DNA of 64,000 nt from Aquilaria yunnanensis (taxonomy: Eukaryota; Streptophyta; Magnoliopsida; Malvales; Thymelaeaceae), in the NCBI GenBank assembly GCA_039654915.1, contig CM077593.1:39774501-39838500 (forward strand), read 5' to 3'. Both the position numbers and the translations under genes were made by a program. This document shows, one piece after another, positions 24,223 through 36,121 of the stretch (position 1 is its first letter; each line of letters opens with the position of its first letter). The notes under the pieces are model-generated. The model saw nothing but the letters and a program-made list of their open reading frames with translations. It was not told the DNA's origin and did no database searches.

Positions 24223-25004
24223 CAAGGTTTTTCTTGTCACCTTCAGGCAAGCTCTTCCCTATTCGGGTAGATTGTCCTGGGACAAGTTCCACTGTTTCCG
24301 TTTCCGCTCTCGTGGGATCTCCTTCTTTGTCCTTCTCTGGTGCCTTTGCCTCCATTGTTTGTGCGAGGTTATTTGCCAGAGATTTTCGTGCTTTTACAAA
24401 CACCTTCCTTACCTCGGCTTGATCTATGAAGACCTCTGCGTCCTCATCCTTGGTCGTGAACGTGACAGTCAAGTACTTCACGTCAGGGCGAATGTGCAGG
24501 TTTCCCTGTGTCTGCCTTCCAAGGATGGCGTTGTACGAAGAAGGAACATCCATGACGATAAATCTCACCATTGTGGAGGCATACAACTCAGCTGTTCCGT
24601 CGACCGAAGTTCCTTTCATCATCAGGGGGAGATCAATCCATCTGAGGACAGGTAGTTCGGACGGTCCAACCTCGAAGGTGGGCGAGGTGACAGGCTTGAG
24701 CTCGCTGCTGGAGATGTCCAAATTCGGCAGTAAATGTGAGAATAGGACGTCAGTATTTGATCCATCATCAAGCAACACTCTTTTGACGTACCAGTTCCCT
24801 ATCCTTGCCATGATTAGCAGCGGATCGTCATGAGGGAAGATGACGGTAGATCCATCCTTGCGAGCCAGTTTCTTTGCCGGACTCTGATATTCCATGACCG
24901 CAATCTCTTTGGCCTTCCGCTTTCTTTCCGAGGATGGGAGCCCCGTAGTGATGGTTTGTATCACCCCTGCAGGAGGAGGAGGGCGCTTTTTCGGACTTCG
25001 GTTT
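24223..25004 (-). pseudogene. gag-pol: Tat-A protease and end of gag
   Basis: Open frame on the minus strand. It begins with the end of gag (VIQTITTGLPSSERKRKA), then the protease with LLDDGSNTDVLF as its active-site motif, then the linker to RT ending DKKNL, which continues as VSFLLGNKDL beyond the solo LTR. At 25004 it is cut by Tat-B; the gag resumes at 36122. Confidence 0.9.
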
Positions 25005-25976
25005 TGATAGCCAAAGGCTATTGCCTCCTCGGTAGTAACTCCCTGCCAGAATATTGGCCGAGGAGTCTGACGTCACCCAAGAGAGGATCTTTTTACTGAC
25101 CTCGGAAGGTGCAAAGTCAAACACTATGAGCTCGAGACTTCGGTTAGCTCGTCAGGAATTCTGAGGACAACACCGTCTCCATCGAGGGGCCAAACTGACC
25201 GTCTTCGGGTAAGAGAGCCATCTCTCTGAAGCAAGGAAGAATCTCCCCGAAGGCAGAGGCCCCGAAGAGGATCTTCCCCGAACAAGAAACACCTGAACAA
25301 GGGAATCCCCTAACTATGGGTGTGAGTCCCGAAGAAGGTGTTCATCAAGGGCGCTCCCAGAACTATGGGATAGATCCCGAAGGAGGTGCTCGCACCGAAG
25401 GACGGATAGAATCCGAAGAGGGTGCACGCACCGAAGGGCGACCTCGCCCAGGGGACATCGGGAGTATGGTATGAACATTTAAGGAGCCTCTGACATGTCA
25501 CCCACAAGCCCTACACGTCACATCTGAACGGCGAACTGACACGGCTCAGCCGCCCCAGTCCTGACACAACCTGTCCGGGTCCAGGGCTAAAGGAGGCTGC
25601 AAACGGCTGCCTGTCCCCTAGGTCCAAAAATACAGATCAAATCCAACCGAACACGTGTTGTCATCTAAATGGACCAGCTACTCCTATAAATACTAGGAAA
25701 TGGGACTGGGCAAAGGATGGGCATTTTCCTCCCTCTGAGAAAACACAAAACAGGCAAGACACTTGATCCCTTAGTGTTCTTCCTCCACTTTCACTCAGAA
25801 AACTGACTTGGGCGTCGGAGGGTCCTCCCCGGAAAAGCAAACCGGGGACCTCCTAACCTCTCCTTTGAGCTTTTCAGGCACACTCAGCTGGGAAACCAGA
25901 GCTCCAGGCGCTCGCCTCCTCAGGAAGTCTCTCCACCTGTCAACATGACAGCAAACAAAGATGCCTTGGGGCATCA
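25005..25976 (+). repeat. Tat-B 5' LTR, 972 bp
   Basis: Runs from TGATAGCCAAAGGCTATTGCC to TTGGGGCATCA. A TATA box TATAAATA lies at 25685-25692 with an ACACGTGT (G-box core) at 25651-25658, about 27 bases upstream. The ATG near the LTR end opens a frame through the LTR/internal boundary, but a stop follows soon after the primer site in this copy. Confidence 0.94.
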
Positions 25977-25978
25977 TT

Positions 25979-25997
25979 TGGCGCCGTCTGTGGGAAC
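25979..25997 (+). other. Tat-B primer binding site
   Basis: TGGCGCCGTCTGTGGGAAC begins two bases after the LTR. The identical site is in Tat-A and Tat-C. I do not assign the tRNA from memory. Confidence 0.85.
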
Positions 25998-26112
25998 CTA
26001 CTCCTAGGTAGCTATTGTCGAAACTCGGCGTTCGAAGGACAAAGTACTCCGGAAGTCCCCGTCCGCGCCTGAGACCCAAGCAGCTACCGAACAAAGTCCC
26101 CCAGAGACTTCC

Positions 26113-28822
26113 TTGCCTGAAGAGGAACGCCCTCTTGTCATCACCATGGGTTTTTTACGGGACTTTCAGAGGTCTGTTGTGGCTGAAATGACACAACAGA
26201 TAGACCGAAGGTGGCCGCAACCAGCCCAGGTGCAAAAACCCACTTCGCCAGCACGACCTCGGGAGAAAAGCCCAAGGGCAACCCATCATAGCTCGGGAAG
26301 TGGGGAGCCACGGGAAGAGTCCTCAACAGATAACTTGCCCCTCGAAGCACGGCTGGCGGAAAAAGCGAGGACTGAACGACCCGAAGTCCCGTCCAGAAGA
26401 AGTTTGTCGCCAGAGGCAAGGTCCCCCTCACCTCGGTACCGAAGTCGCTCCCCGAAGAGACGGCAACAGTCCTCTTACCGAAGAACCTCCAAGCACCAGG
26501 AAGAGGAGCCCAGTGCTGCGCTCCTCCTGGAGAAAGTCTTGGCAAGACTGGAAAGAGTTGAACAGCAGGTGGCACGCAAGCCTGTTTGGGCCAGGCGAAC
26601 TGAAACCGTCTCTAGAGATGAAACTCCTTTTGCCCGAACAGTGGTCGAGGCGGCCATGCCAAGTGACTTCAGGCTACCTCGGCTAGAGACCTATGAGGGT
26701 CGGACTGATCCCCAGGCCCACCTAACAAAGTACAAACACAGCATGGTGCTACATGGGCCTGATGATGCTATACTCTGCAAGTGCTTTGAAGTCACCCTCG
26801 CAGGACCAGCAACTGCCTGGTACAATTCCCTGCCTCCCGAAAACATCAGGGGGTTCCAGGAGTTGTCCACAGCGTTCACCCAATAGTTCATTGGGAGCAA
26901 GCCTACGGAGAAGATGCCCGTCCAGATGTTTGACATAGCACAGAGAAACGGGGAGACCATCCGTGACTATGTCGAGAGGTTCAACAGAGAGGCCCTCAGT
27001 GTTCCGGACTTTCGCCCCGAAATCTGCATCCTCGCCATGACGAGGGGCCTCCGGAGGGATTCGCAATTGGTTTATGAATTCTCCAAAGATCCCCCGGACA
27101 CGCTGGGAGAATTCTACCGAAGGGCTGAACAACATATGACAGCTGAAGAGCTGAGAATGACTGGACCGAAGGCTGACCATATTCACACTCGTGGCGAAGG
27201 ATCCAGCCAGCAAGCCCGGTGTCCAACGGAACAGTTAGGCCAACCTCGGAGAATGCGAGTAGGAGGAAGGAAGCCCCAAAACTTTACACCTCTGAGTACC
27301 ACGAGGGCTAACGTCCTCATGGCGTTGGAAAAACAGGGGGCTCAAATCCAACGACCGAGGGGCATGACTGCTGACAACAGAAGGAACATGAAGAAGTTCT
27401 GTCAGTTCCACCGTGATCACGGTCATGACACCGAAGACTGCTTTCAGTTGAAAAAGTACATCGAATCACTGATAAAGCAGGGCCAGCTTCTACGTTATTT
27501 GCGAATGCCTTCCCCGAAAGGGAAAAAAGAGGAAGAAGGAAAGCCCGATGACGAGGATTACGATTCAGACAGGCGAAGGAACCGAAGTCCGAGAAGGCGT
27601 CCTCCACCTTCGGCAGGAGTAATACAGATGATCACAACCGGACTTCCATCCTCGGAAAGAGAAAGAAGGGCCAGAGAGATAGCGGTGATGGAATATCAGA
27701 GCCCAACGAAAAAATTGGCCCGCGAGGATGGCTCCACCATCGTATTTCCCCATGACGATCCATTGCTGATAATGGCGAGGATAGGAAACTGGGACGTCAA
27801 GAGGGTACTGCTGGACGATGGGTCAAACACAGACGTCTTGTTCTCACATTTGCTGCCAAGCTTGGGCGTATCCAGGAGTGACCTCAAGGCTGTTACTTCA
27901 CCCACGTTCGGCATAGGACCATCTGAGCTACCTGTCCTCGGGTGGATCGACCTCCCCTTGATGATGAAAGGAACTTCGGAGAAAGGAACTGCTGAGTTGT
28001 TCGCCTCTACCATGGCAAGATTCATAGTCATGGACGTTCCTTCGTCATACAACGTCATCCTCGGTAGACAGACACAGGGAAATCTGCACATTCGCCCAGA
28101 TGTAAAGTACTTGACCGTCACCTTCGCCACCAAGGAAGGAGACGCAAAGATCTTCATTGATCAAGGCGAGGTGAGAAAGGTGTTCGTCAGAGCACGAAAG
28201 GCTCCAGCAAGCAACTTAGCACATGCTGTAGAAGCAAAAGAGCTGGAAAGGGGCAAGGCAGAAGATCCCACAAAAGCGGAAATAGAAGAAGTAGAGCTTG
28301 TCCCAGGCCATAATACCCGAATAGGGAAAAGCATGGCCGAAGGAGACAAGGAAAAACTTGTATCTTTTCTGCTCGCAAATAAAGATCTGTTCGCCTACTC
28401 GCCGAAGGACATGCCAGGGGTAAACCCTCGCATAATCCAGCATAGCCTCAAAGCGAGTCCGGAAGTAAAACCTGTCTGGCAAAAGAAACGGAGCATCTCA
28501 GCTCACAAAAGTGACTTCGTCAAGATCGAAGTCCAGCGTCTGATAGACGCTAGCGTTATCCGGGAGGTAAACTACCCCGAATGGCTAAGCAACGTGGTAA
28601 TTGCCACAAAAGAAGGAAGTAGTAAGCTCCGGATGTGCATCAACTTCAGAAATTTGAACGATGCTTGCCCGAAAGATTCATATCCCCTTCCGCCAATAGA
28701 CCAACTGGTAGACTCAATTGCCGAGTACGGGCTCCTAAGTTTCCTGGACGCTTTCAGTGGGTATCATCAGATAAGGATGAGCCCCGAAGATGAAGAGAAG
28801 ACTGCCTTCATCACTGAGGAGG
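26113..28822 (+). pseudogene. gag-pol: Tat-B gag, protease and first half of RT
   Basis: The gag carries a helical core (YNSLPPENIRGF, FYRRAEQHMTAEELRM), then a Cys/His knuckle variant (CQFHRDHGHDTEDC) and an arginine-rich stretch. The protease site is LLDDGSNTDVLF (about 27815). The RT begins at about 28490 and the frame runs to DAFSGYHQI. A CAG to TAG stop at 26884-26886 interrupts gag; Tat-C, Tat-E and Tat-A have glutamine there. A one-base loss near 28818-28825 shifts the frame just before the GGTYCY block of RT. The first ATG at 26113 may not be the true start: in Tat-A and Tat-C the frame opens inside the LTR. Confidence 0.9.
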
Positions 28823-30004
28823 AACATATTGCTATATCAGGATGCCCTTCGGACTCAAAAATGCAGGAGCCACCTACCAGAGGCTGATGAACAAAGTCTT
28901 CAAAGACCAAATGGGGAGGAACATGGAGGTGTATGTTGATGATATGATAGTCAAAAGCAAACTGCCTGGCTACCACGTTGCAGATTTAGAGGAAACCTTC
29001 CAAAAACTCAGAGCCTTCGGGATCCGCCTTAATCCTAAGAAATGCATCTTCGGGGTGACCTCGGGAAAGTTCCTTGGGTACATGGTATCCGAAAGAGGCA
29101 TCGATGCTAACCCCGAGAAGATTAAGGCTCTGCTTGAATTCCGAACTCCTGCCACAGTCAAAGACGTGCAAAGACTCACCGGAAGAATAACCTCTCTGAG
29201 TAGGTTTATTTCCAGGTACGGAGATAGGTGTCGACCCTTCTTCAAAGTGCTCACAAAGGCAGCAAAGATGGAAGGCGACCTCGGAAGGAATGGTCATCCT
29301 TGGGATGAAGATTGCCAAAAAGCCAGGGAAGAACTCAAAGTCTACTTGGCTAGCCTGCCGACCCTGCGGCAACCTCGGGAGGGAGAGCCCCTCGTATTAT
29401 ACCTCGCCGTCACAGAAAAAGCTGTGAGCTCGGTCCTCGTGAAAGAAGAAGGGCCAAAGCAATGGCCGGTCTACTATGTCAGCAAATCCCTGCATGGCGT
29501 TGAAGTCAGGTACCCTTTGCTTCAAAAAGCTATATATGCCTTAGTGCTTGCAGGGAGAAGGCTGCGGCCATACTTTCAGGCTCACCCCATTATCGTCCGA
29601 AGTACCCTGCCTCTACGGGATGTTATGAGGAAAGTTGATCACTCGGGAAGGCTTTCCAAGTGGTGTATACAGCTTGGCGAACACGACATCACGTATGAAC
29701 CCCGAAAAGCTATAAAAGCTCAAGCTTTGGCAGACTTTATCACCGAAGTACCAAACACCGAGGAGGGACATTCATTTTCGGGCGACGATGAGCCAGAATG
29801 GACGTTATATGTTGACGGGGCCTCAGGATCCGAACACCAAGGAGCTGGAGTGATTATCAGAGGCCCCGAAGGCCTAGAAGTAATGAAGGCCATCAAGTTC
29901 AGTTTCAACGCAACCAACAATATGGCCGAGTATGAGGCCCTCATAGCAGGATTACGCCTGGCCAGAAAAATTGGCGTGAGAAACTTGAAAGCCCATAGTG
30001 ATTC
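28823..30004 (+). pseudogene. pol: Tat-B RT second half, RNase H and second RNase H
   Basis: After the upstream frameshift the protein continues with MPFGLKNAGATYQ, catalytic YVDD (about 28937), the RT thumb, the Ty3 RNase H region (to about 29740) and the extra RNase H (VDGASGSEHQGAGV, about 29813; AHSDS, about 29995). A lost C near 30003 shifts the frame again inside the second RNase H. Confidence 0.88.
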
Positions 30005-31470
30005 CAGCTGGTGGTCCGGCAAATGGTAGGGGACTATGGCGCCAAATAACCGACCTTGGCGAAATACCATGAGTTGGTAACAAAGCTTATTCGGGAGTTC
30101 GACGTCGTGAAAATTGAGAACGTACCCCGATGAGAAAATGCTGAGGCAGACTGTTTGGCGAAGTCCAAAACTTGCACCGAAGTGCTAAGCCACCCCAGCA
30201 TCACGGTGTTAAGCATAGAGGCCTCGGGGAAAGGATGGAAAGAACCAATCAAAACGTATCTCACAACCAACACACTCCCCGAAGACCCCAGCGAAGCCGC
30301 CAAAGTGCGAAGGCGCTTAGGACGTTTTTTCTTAATTGGAGAAGAACTATATCGGCACGGATATGCAAATCCACTACAGAGGTGTGTTGGTGAAGAGGAC
30401 ACTGAAATGATCCTCGAAGAAGTTCACGAAGGCGCCTGTGGTTCGCACATCGGAACCGACGCCCTGGCAGCAGTGATACTTCGCCAAGGATACTTCTGGC
30501 CTACCCTGAGAAAGGACGCCAAGCAGTTCGTCCGGAAATGTGGTAGTTGCCAGAGACATGCGAACATCCAAATAACACCCTCGGAGTTCGTGACTTCGGC
30601 AGATTATCCTTGGCCCTTCGCAGTTTGGGGCATAGATCTCATTGGGCCACTCCCAACGGCGCCTGGAGGCGTAAAGTTCTGCGTAGTAGCAGTAGACTAT
30701 TTTTCTAAGTGGGTCGAGGCAGAACCTCTGACAACTATCTCGGAAAAAGAAGTGCAGAAGTTCGTATGGAAAAACATCATATGCAGATTTGGCATACCGA
30801 GGGTACTCGTAGCGGACAATGGGTCCCAGTTCATAGACAAAGGATTCCAAGAGTTCATTAGCGACCTCGGGACAAAAATGCACTTTGCCCCAGTAGCTCA
30901 CCCCCAAAGTAATGGGCAGGTGGAAGTATCTAACAGGACCATAAAAGATGGTCTGAAAAAGAAATTGGGGAAGCAAAAGGGAAATGGCCAGGAGAACTCC
31001 AAAGCGTGCTATGGAGCTACCGAACAACACCCCGAAGAGCCACAGGGGAAACGCCTTTTTCACTCGTCTTCGGTACAGAGGCTATCATCCCTGTCGAGGT
31101 AGTATAACCGTCAATATGAGTCCAAGTGTTCGATGAAAAAGGAAATGAACTCGACCTGAGAACCAAGCTCGACCTCGTCAGCGAACACAGAGAAGTAGCT
31201 GAGCTGAGAAGAAAAGCTTTCCAGCAAAGAGTAGCAGCAGCCATAAACCTACGCGCCAGGCCAAAGGGAATAAAATAGGGAGACCTCATTCTCCGAAAGG
31301 CTGAATTTGCACCCCGAAAGCCATCCCACGGGGTACTTCGCGCAAATTGGGAAGGACCGTACCTGGTACTTGCCGAAGTACGAAAAGGAGTTTATAAGCT
31401 CGGTGATGCCGAAGGCATAGAATTAAAAAACACTTGGCACTCAGAGGCCTTGAAAAAATTCTATGCCTAA
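30005..31470 (+). pseudogene. pol: Tat-B integrase
   Basis: The finger is HEGACGSH...CGSCQRH. The DDE residues lie in GIDLIG (about 30630), ADNGSQ (about 30818) and NGQVEVSNR (about 30915). A frameshift near 30970 and in-frame stops near 30042, 30131, 31100, 31115 and 31276 break it. The C-terminal block WHSEALKKFYA precedes a stop at 31468-31470. Confidence 0.88.
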
Positions 31471-31873
31471 AACGTTTGGTGGGAAGGTTGTATTGCACAA
31501 ATTGGACAAATTTGTCTAAGTAAAAAGTTCTGAAGAAGTACAAAACAAGAGTCTCACGAAAGCAATCGCCGAGGAAAGCAAAAGTATGTTTTCCGAAGTC
31601 CCTTGAGCGAATATGTTCGGGACAAAGGAAAGTAAGCGTATGGTTTTCCGAAGTCCCTAGAGCGAATATGTTCGGGACAAAGGAAAGCAAAAGTATGGTT
31701 TTCCGAAGTCTCTCGAGCGAATTATGTTCGGGACAAAGGGAAACAAAGGGATCTGGCAAAAAATACTTAGCCAAATTTTTATCTATTGAGCCAAAGAGTG
31801 CTTACAGAGAAGAAAGTTGCTGAAAGACTACAGAAAAGAAGAAGAAAATGAAGACAAAAGGCCCTAGTACAAA
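31471..31873. repeat. Tat-B spacer with three tandem 30-base motifs
   Basis: The motif TTTTCCGAAGTC followed by TTGAGCGAA.ATGTTCGGGA recurs near 31588, 31652 and 31712, about 60 bases apart. No gene. Confidence 0.85.
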
Positions 31874-34321
31874 CTAAGGAACCTCGGTGTCTTGAGAACT
31901 GCCAGCCTCTGTGCTTTTGTCAGCAGCCTTCGGTGCCGAGAAAGAAGGAGGCAGTTTCAAGTGCTCGATCTTGGACCAAGTCCACCGAGGCTCCTCCGAG
32001 ATGTTCATGACTTCTAGGAAGGAGAGGTCAAAATCTGGGAACTTCTGCAGAATTTGGTGCCGAGCAAGACAGAAGCCGTCTTGAAAGCCCAACTTCGTCA
32101 TATCATCGGACTCCCGCTTCTTGACCGCCAAATCTGCATAGTCCTTTCCTAGATCCGCATAATCCTTCTCCAGATCCTTAAGCTTTCTCTTCAATGCCTT
32201 CATCTTCTTCTTCTCTTCTGAAGGCTTCTTCAGAGATGCGACCTCGGCTTCGAGCTGGGCCTTTTCCTCGAGCGTCTTCGCAAGGATTGCGTCACTTTCT
32301 GACTTATCCTTTTGAATCGCTTCTACTGTCGAAGTCAGGTCCGCCATCCGAGAGCCGATGTCGGAAAGTTTTTGGGAGGTGCCTTTCTCAAGTTCCTCTT
32401 TCCCTTTTATGAACCCCTCCCGAAGTTCAGCAATTTCCTTCTCCGAAGACTGCTTCAGCTGAGCATTATCGGCAGCCAACGCCGAACACTGGGCCTTCGT
32501 CTTGGTGTAAAGGTCCTAGAGTGACGCCCTCCGTTCTGTCTCTCGTGCCACCCGAACATGGAGCAACCCGGCATACCCCATCAGCTGCAAAAAAGGCAAA
32601 ACAAAGGGAAAATGACGCTAAGTAAAAGGCAAAGGCGAAATTGGAACTAAGGAAACAGTGAAGCATACCTGGGCGGCATGTTCAGTGAGTTTGGCGGCCA
32701 AAGAGATGTCGCCTGGGTAAGCCTCCGTAAGGGCCTTATAAGAGGCCTCAGTAAACACCCCTTTGCACATCTGCCTGGCCATCTCGGGACAGTCCTCGGA
32801 GTACATATTCATGTCCTCCGTGAACGTCCAGAAGGGCTCCTTCGGAACTTTCCCTGCTGGGACTTGGGCATCCCGAAGGGCCCTCTTGCGGGCGTGTTCG
32901 GCAACCCAGTCAGGAGCGGCCACCTCCGCTGCACAACAAGGCAGGAAAATTGGTTAAGGCCAGAAAACCCTTAAGGATTTACAAGAGAAGAAAAGGGTTC
33001 TTCGACAAAGTACAAACCTGCTGGCACCTCGGTAACGTCGTCATCAAGAATCGACGTCGCCTCAGTAGAGATCCCCTTGCCTTTTATTTGGCGCCGTTCC
33101 TCGGCAGAAGGGGTCTCCTCCCCATCGCCCTCCAGAAGAGCATGCGAAGGCGTGGGGCTTTGAGGAAGGACGTCGGAAGAAGGGACGTCGACAGAAGGAA
33201 CCTCGACCAAAGGGGCAGCAGGGTGTTCGGGCTCCTCGCCTACCTCCTCCGGAATTTGCGGAAGAGAGGAAGGAGCAGCTTTCTTTGCCCGTTTGGAGGG
33301 AGGGCCGCCCGAAGTCTGCTTCCGCCTCCGAGAGGCGGCCTTCTTTGTCTGTTCGCCCCTCTCGACCTGCCCCGTAAAAAGAGCCTTGTAGAAGGCAGCC
33401 GTGTCTTCGCCCATCTCTGAAAAAAGAAAAAGAAGATCAGTGTAAGTCCAAGATGAAGTTATGAAGGAAAAAATGAGAAAGTAACTTACTTTTGTAAAAA
33501 GACTCATAAGTCTCTTTCCCCCGAAGGAGTTTTACGAGCCAGGAGTCCTTCCCCGAAGAAGCCGGTTTCGGGATATTGAGGTCTGTCACATGCTCCTTTA
33601 CCACCTTGAGTTCTCGAAGGACCTCTTCGGTCATGAGCCTCCAGTTGATCGGAAAAGGGGAAAGGGCACGAGGAGAGACCTCGGCAGCCCAGTCAGAGAT
33701 GGCCCGGATGCGCCTGTCGAAGTCCTCAAAGATAGGTGCTACATCGGCGTCTAGCAGTATCTTCGGGTCAACAACATCCATCTTGAGCCTCCCCTGAGCC
33801 CACTTGGTCGGGACATGCGACCAAGCCTCCGACTTCTTAAGGAAAAAGAATTTTTGTTGCCACCCTCGCCAGCTGTCTTTGGTGGCGAAGGTGAACGTAT
33901 ACTTTTTGCTCCCGGATCCCCGAGGTAGCATAAAGTAGAAGCCACCCTTCGGGACCACGAAGAGCTTGTAGTACTGAAGAAAAACTACAAAGTGAGGTTT
34001 TATTTTGAAAACGCCGCACATACAGAGGAAGGCGTTGAAATAGCAGTACGAGTTCAGTGGGAGTTGGTTAACGGCAATGCCATGGAAGTTGCAGAACGCG
34101 CTAACCATCTCCGGGGGGGGATACCGAAGTCCGCCCTTCAGTTGGGCTCGGAAAACGGTGATTTCATCACTTTGGTTAGAGAAAGGAAATTGGTCAGGAC
34201 GGGGCAACCTCGTCACAGAGTAAGAGGGTAAGAAAAACTTTCTCTTCCACTTCGCTAGTTTTGCCGGAGTAGTGCAGCAGGGGTGAGAAAGAAGAGGTTG
34301 CCAACTCTCTGGAACAAGCAT
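31874..34321 (-). pseudogene. Tat-B antisense four-exon gene
   Basis: Minus-strand exons, in order: 34321-33490 (832 nt), 33416-33018 (399), 32928-32669 (260), 32584-31874 (711). The total is 2,202 nt, 734 codons. Introns of 73, 89 and 84 bp have GT and AG ends. Exon 1 length and exon 3 length are identical to Tat-A; exons 2 and 4 differ from Tat-A by multiples of three. Domains match the Tat-A copy: gypsy-associated N-terminal domain (CNFHGIAVNQLPLNSYCY, RGSGSKKYTFTF), basic linker, coiled coil. A TAG at 32518-32516 in exon 4 is the only break I see, so this is the least damaged copy. Function unknown; nuclear location is suggested only by basic clusters. Confidence 0.86.
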
Positions 34322-35150
34322 GATGAAAACGAGTTCGGGAAAAACAAGGAAAATGAGTTCGGGAAAAACAAAGAAGAATCTTTGAAAAAAGCAGAAGGAC
34401 TAAAACCCACCAAAGGTCTTGCCGGAATCTGGATTTCTGGAAGCCGTCGAGAAAAGTGGTCAGAAAAACGCCTGAAAAAGGAGAACCGCCGCGGAAAATC
34501 GGGAGAGAATTAGAAGGCAAAAGAAATCAAAAGCAGAAGAAGAAAGAGGGTTATGACAGGACTGATATATATAGTCCGTGAAGGCCAGGAGAACCGTCGT
34601 CATTAGTACCCCTCGGAAGGTGAAGCGTCGCCATAACTGCTAAGAGCGCCTGAAAAGTCACGCCAGCCGTACTCAGTGCATTCTTACCCAATAAAAGTGT
34701 GCCATGTGTCGGTCATCGCGCAGCAAATGTGCCATGTGTCGTCCATCACGTTGAGCACGCCCTCTGACACCATTTGGTCTAGAGGCGCCACCCTAGACTG
34801 ACTCCGCTGGATACAGGACACGACGCATGAGCAGACCTATAAAGGCAAAAAAGTAGGTTACCTCGAAGACACCAAAAGACAGCCTGTGACTTCGGGCAAA
34901 ATGTCTATCTTCGGTACAAGGTTATCCTATTTCCCCTCGCCACAAGGACACCAAGAGACAGCCTGTGACTTCGGCCAGAAGGTGTATCTTCGACACAGGG
35001 ACAACCTATCTTCTCACGCCTTGAGGATGCAAAAAGGGCTGCCCATCGCTCCAGGCAGAAGAAGGCGTCTTCGGCGCAGATATCACAACCACAGGACCCG
35101 AAAACCGATGAACCGAAGTTTCTCACTTCGGCTTTTCGGAGGGGGGCCTG
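34322..35150. other. Tat-B region from antisense-gene promoter to polypurine tract
   Basis: No coding content. A TATA-like TATATATA on the minus strand lies at 34566-34573, about 245 bases upstream of the antisense ATG. A ~79-bp tandem repeat (units from 34867, 34946 and about 35024, each with GACACCAA.AGACAGCCTG or a decayed form) follows. The polypurine tract GGAGGGGGGCCTG (35138-35150) abuts the 3' LTR. Confidence 0.75.
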
Positions 35151-36121
35151 TGATAGCCAAAGGCTATTGCCTCCTCAGTAGTAACTCCCTGCCAAAATAT
35201 TGGCCGAGGAGTCTGACGTCACCCAAGAGAGGATCTTTTTACTGACCTCGGAAGGTGCGAAGTCAAACACTACGAGCTCGAGACTTCGGTTAGCTCGTCA
35301 GGAATTTCGAGGACAACACCGTCTCCATCGAGGGGCCAAACTGACCGTCTTCGGGTAAGAGAGCCATCTCTCTGAAGCAAGGAAGAATCACCCCAAAGGC
35401 AGAGGCCCCGAAGAGGATCTTCCCCAAACAAGAAACACCTGAACAAGGGAATCCCCTAACTATGGGTGTGAGTCCCGAAGAAGGTGTTCATCAAGGGCGC
35501 TCCCAGAACTATGGGATAGATCCCGAAGGAGGTGCTCGCACCGAAGGACGGATAGAATTCGAAGAGGGTGCACGCACCGAAGGGCGACCTCGCCCAGGGG
35601 ACCTCGGGAGTATGGTATGAGCATTTAAGGAGCCTCTGACATGTTGCCCACAAGCCCTACATGTCACATCTGAACGGTGAACTGACACGCCGCAGCCGCC
35701 CCAGTCCTGACACAACCTGTCCGGGTCCAGGGCTAAAGGAGGCTGCAAACGGCTGCCTGTCCCCTAGGTCCAAAAATACAGATCAAATCCGACCGAACAC
35801 GTGTCATGATCTGAACGGACCAGCTACTCCTATAAATACTAGGAAATGGGCTGGGCAAAGGATGGGCATTTTCCTCCCTCTGAGAAAACACAAAACAGGC
35901 AAGACACTTGATCCCTGAGTGTTCTTCCTCCACTTTCACTCAGAAAACTGACTTGGGCGTCGGAGGGTCCTCCCCGGAAAAGCAAACCGGGGACCTCCTA
36001 ACCTCTCCTTTGAGCGTTTCAGGCACACTCAGCTGGGAAACCAGAGCTCCAGGCGCTCGCCTCCTCAGGAAGTCTCTCCACCTGTCAACATGACAGCAAA
36101 CGAAGATGCCTTGGGGCATCA
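35151..36121 (+). repeat. Tat-B 3' LTR, 971 bp
   Basis: Runs from TGATAGCCAAAGG to GGGGCATCA and is highly similar to the 5' LTR with a small number of differences. ACACGTGT is at 35797-35804 and TATAAATA at 35831-35838. Confidence 0.95.

Larger units (their letters stand above)
25005..36121 (+). mobile_element. Tat-B: full-length Tat-lineage element, 11.1 kb
   Basis: Both LTRs (25005-25976 and 35151-36121) are complete and of near-equal length. The primer site, gag-pol, spacer, antisense gene, tandem repeat and polypurine tract are all in place. The 5-bp target duplication GGTTT lies at 25000-25004 and 36122-36126. Host Tat-A gag continues in frame on either side. The internal region is 9,174 bp. 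Confidence 0.96.

Noticed and set aside
26141..26575. 144-codon minus-strand frame and similar long antisense frames over gag and RT
   Set aside because: Shadows of the real gag-pol frame caused by its GC-rich codons. No domain similarity, and not kept between copies.
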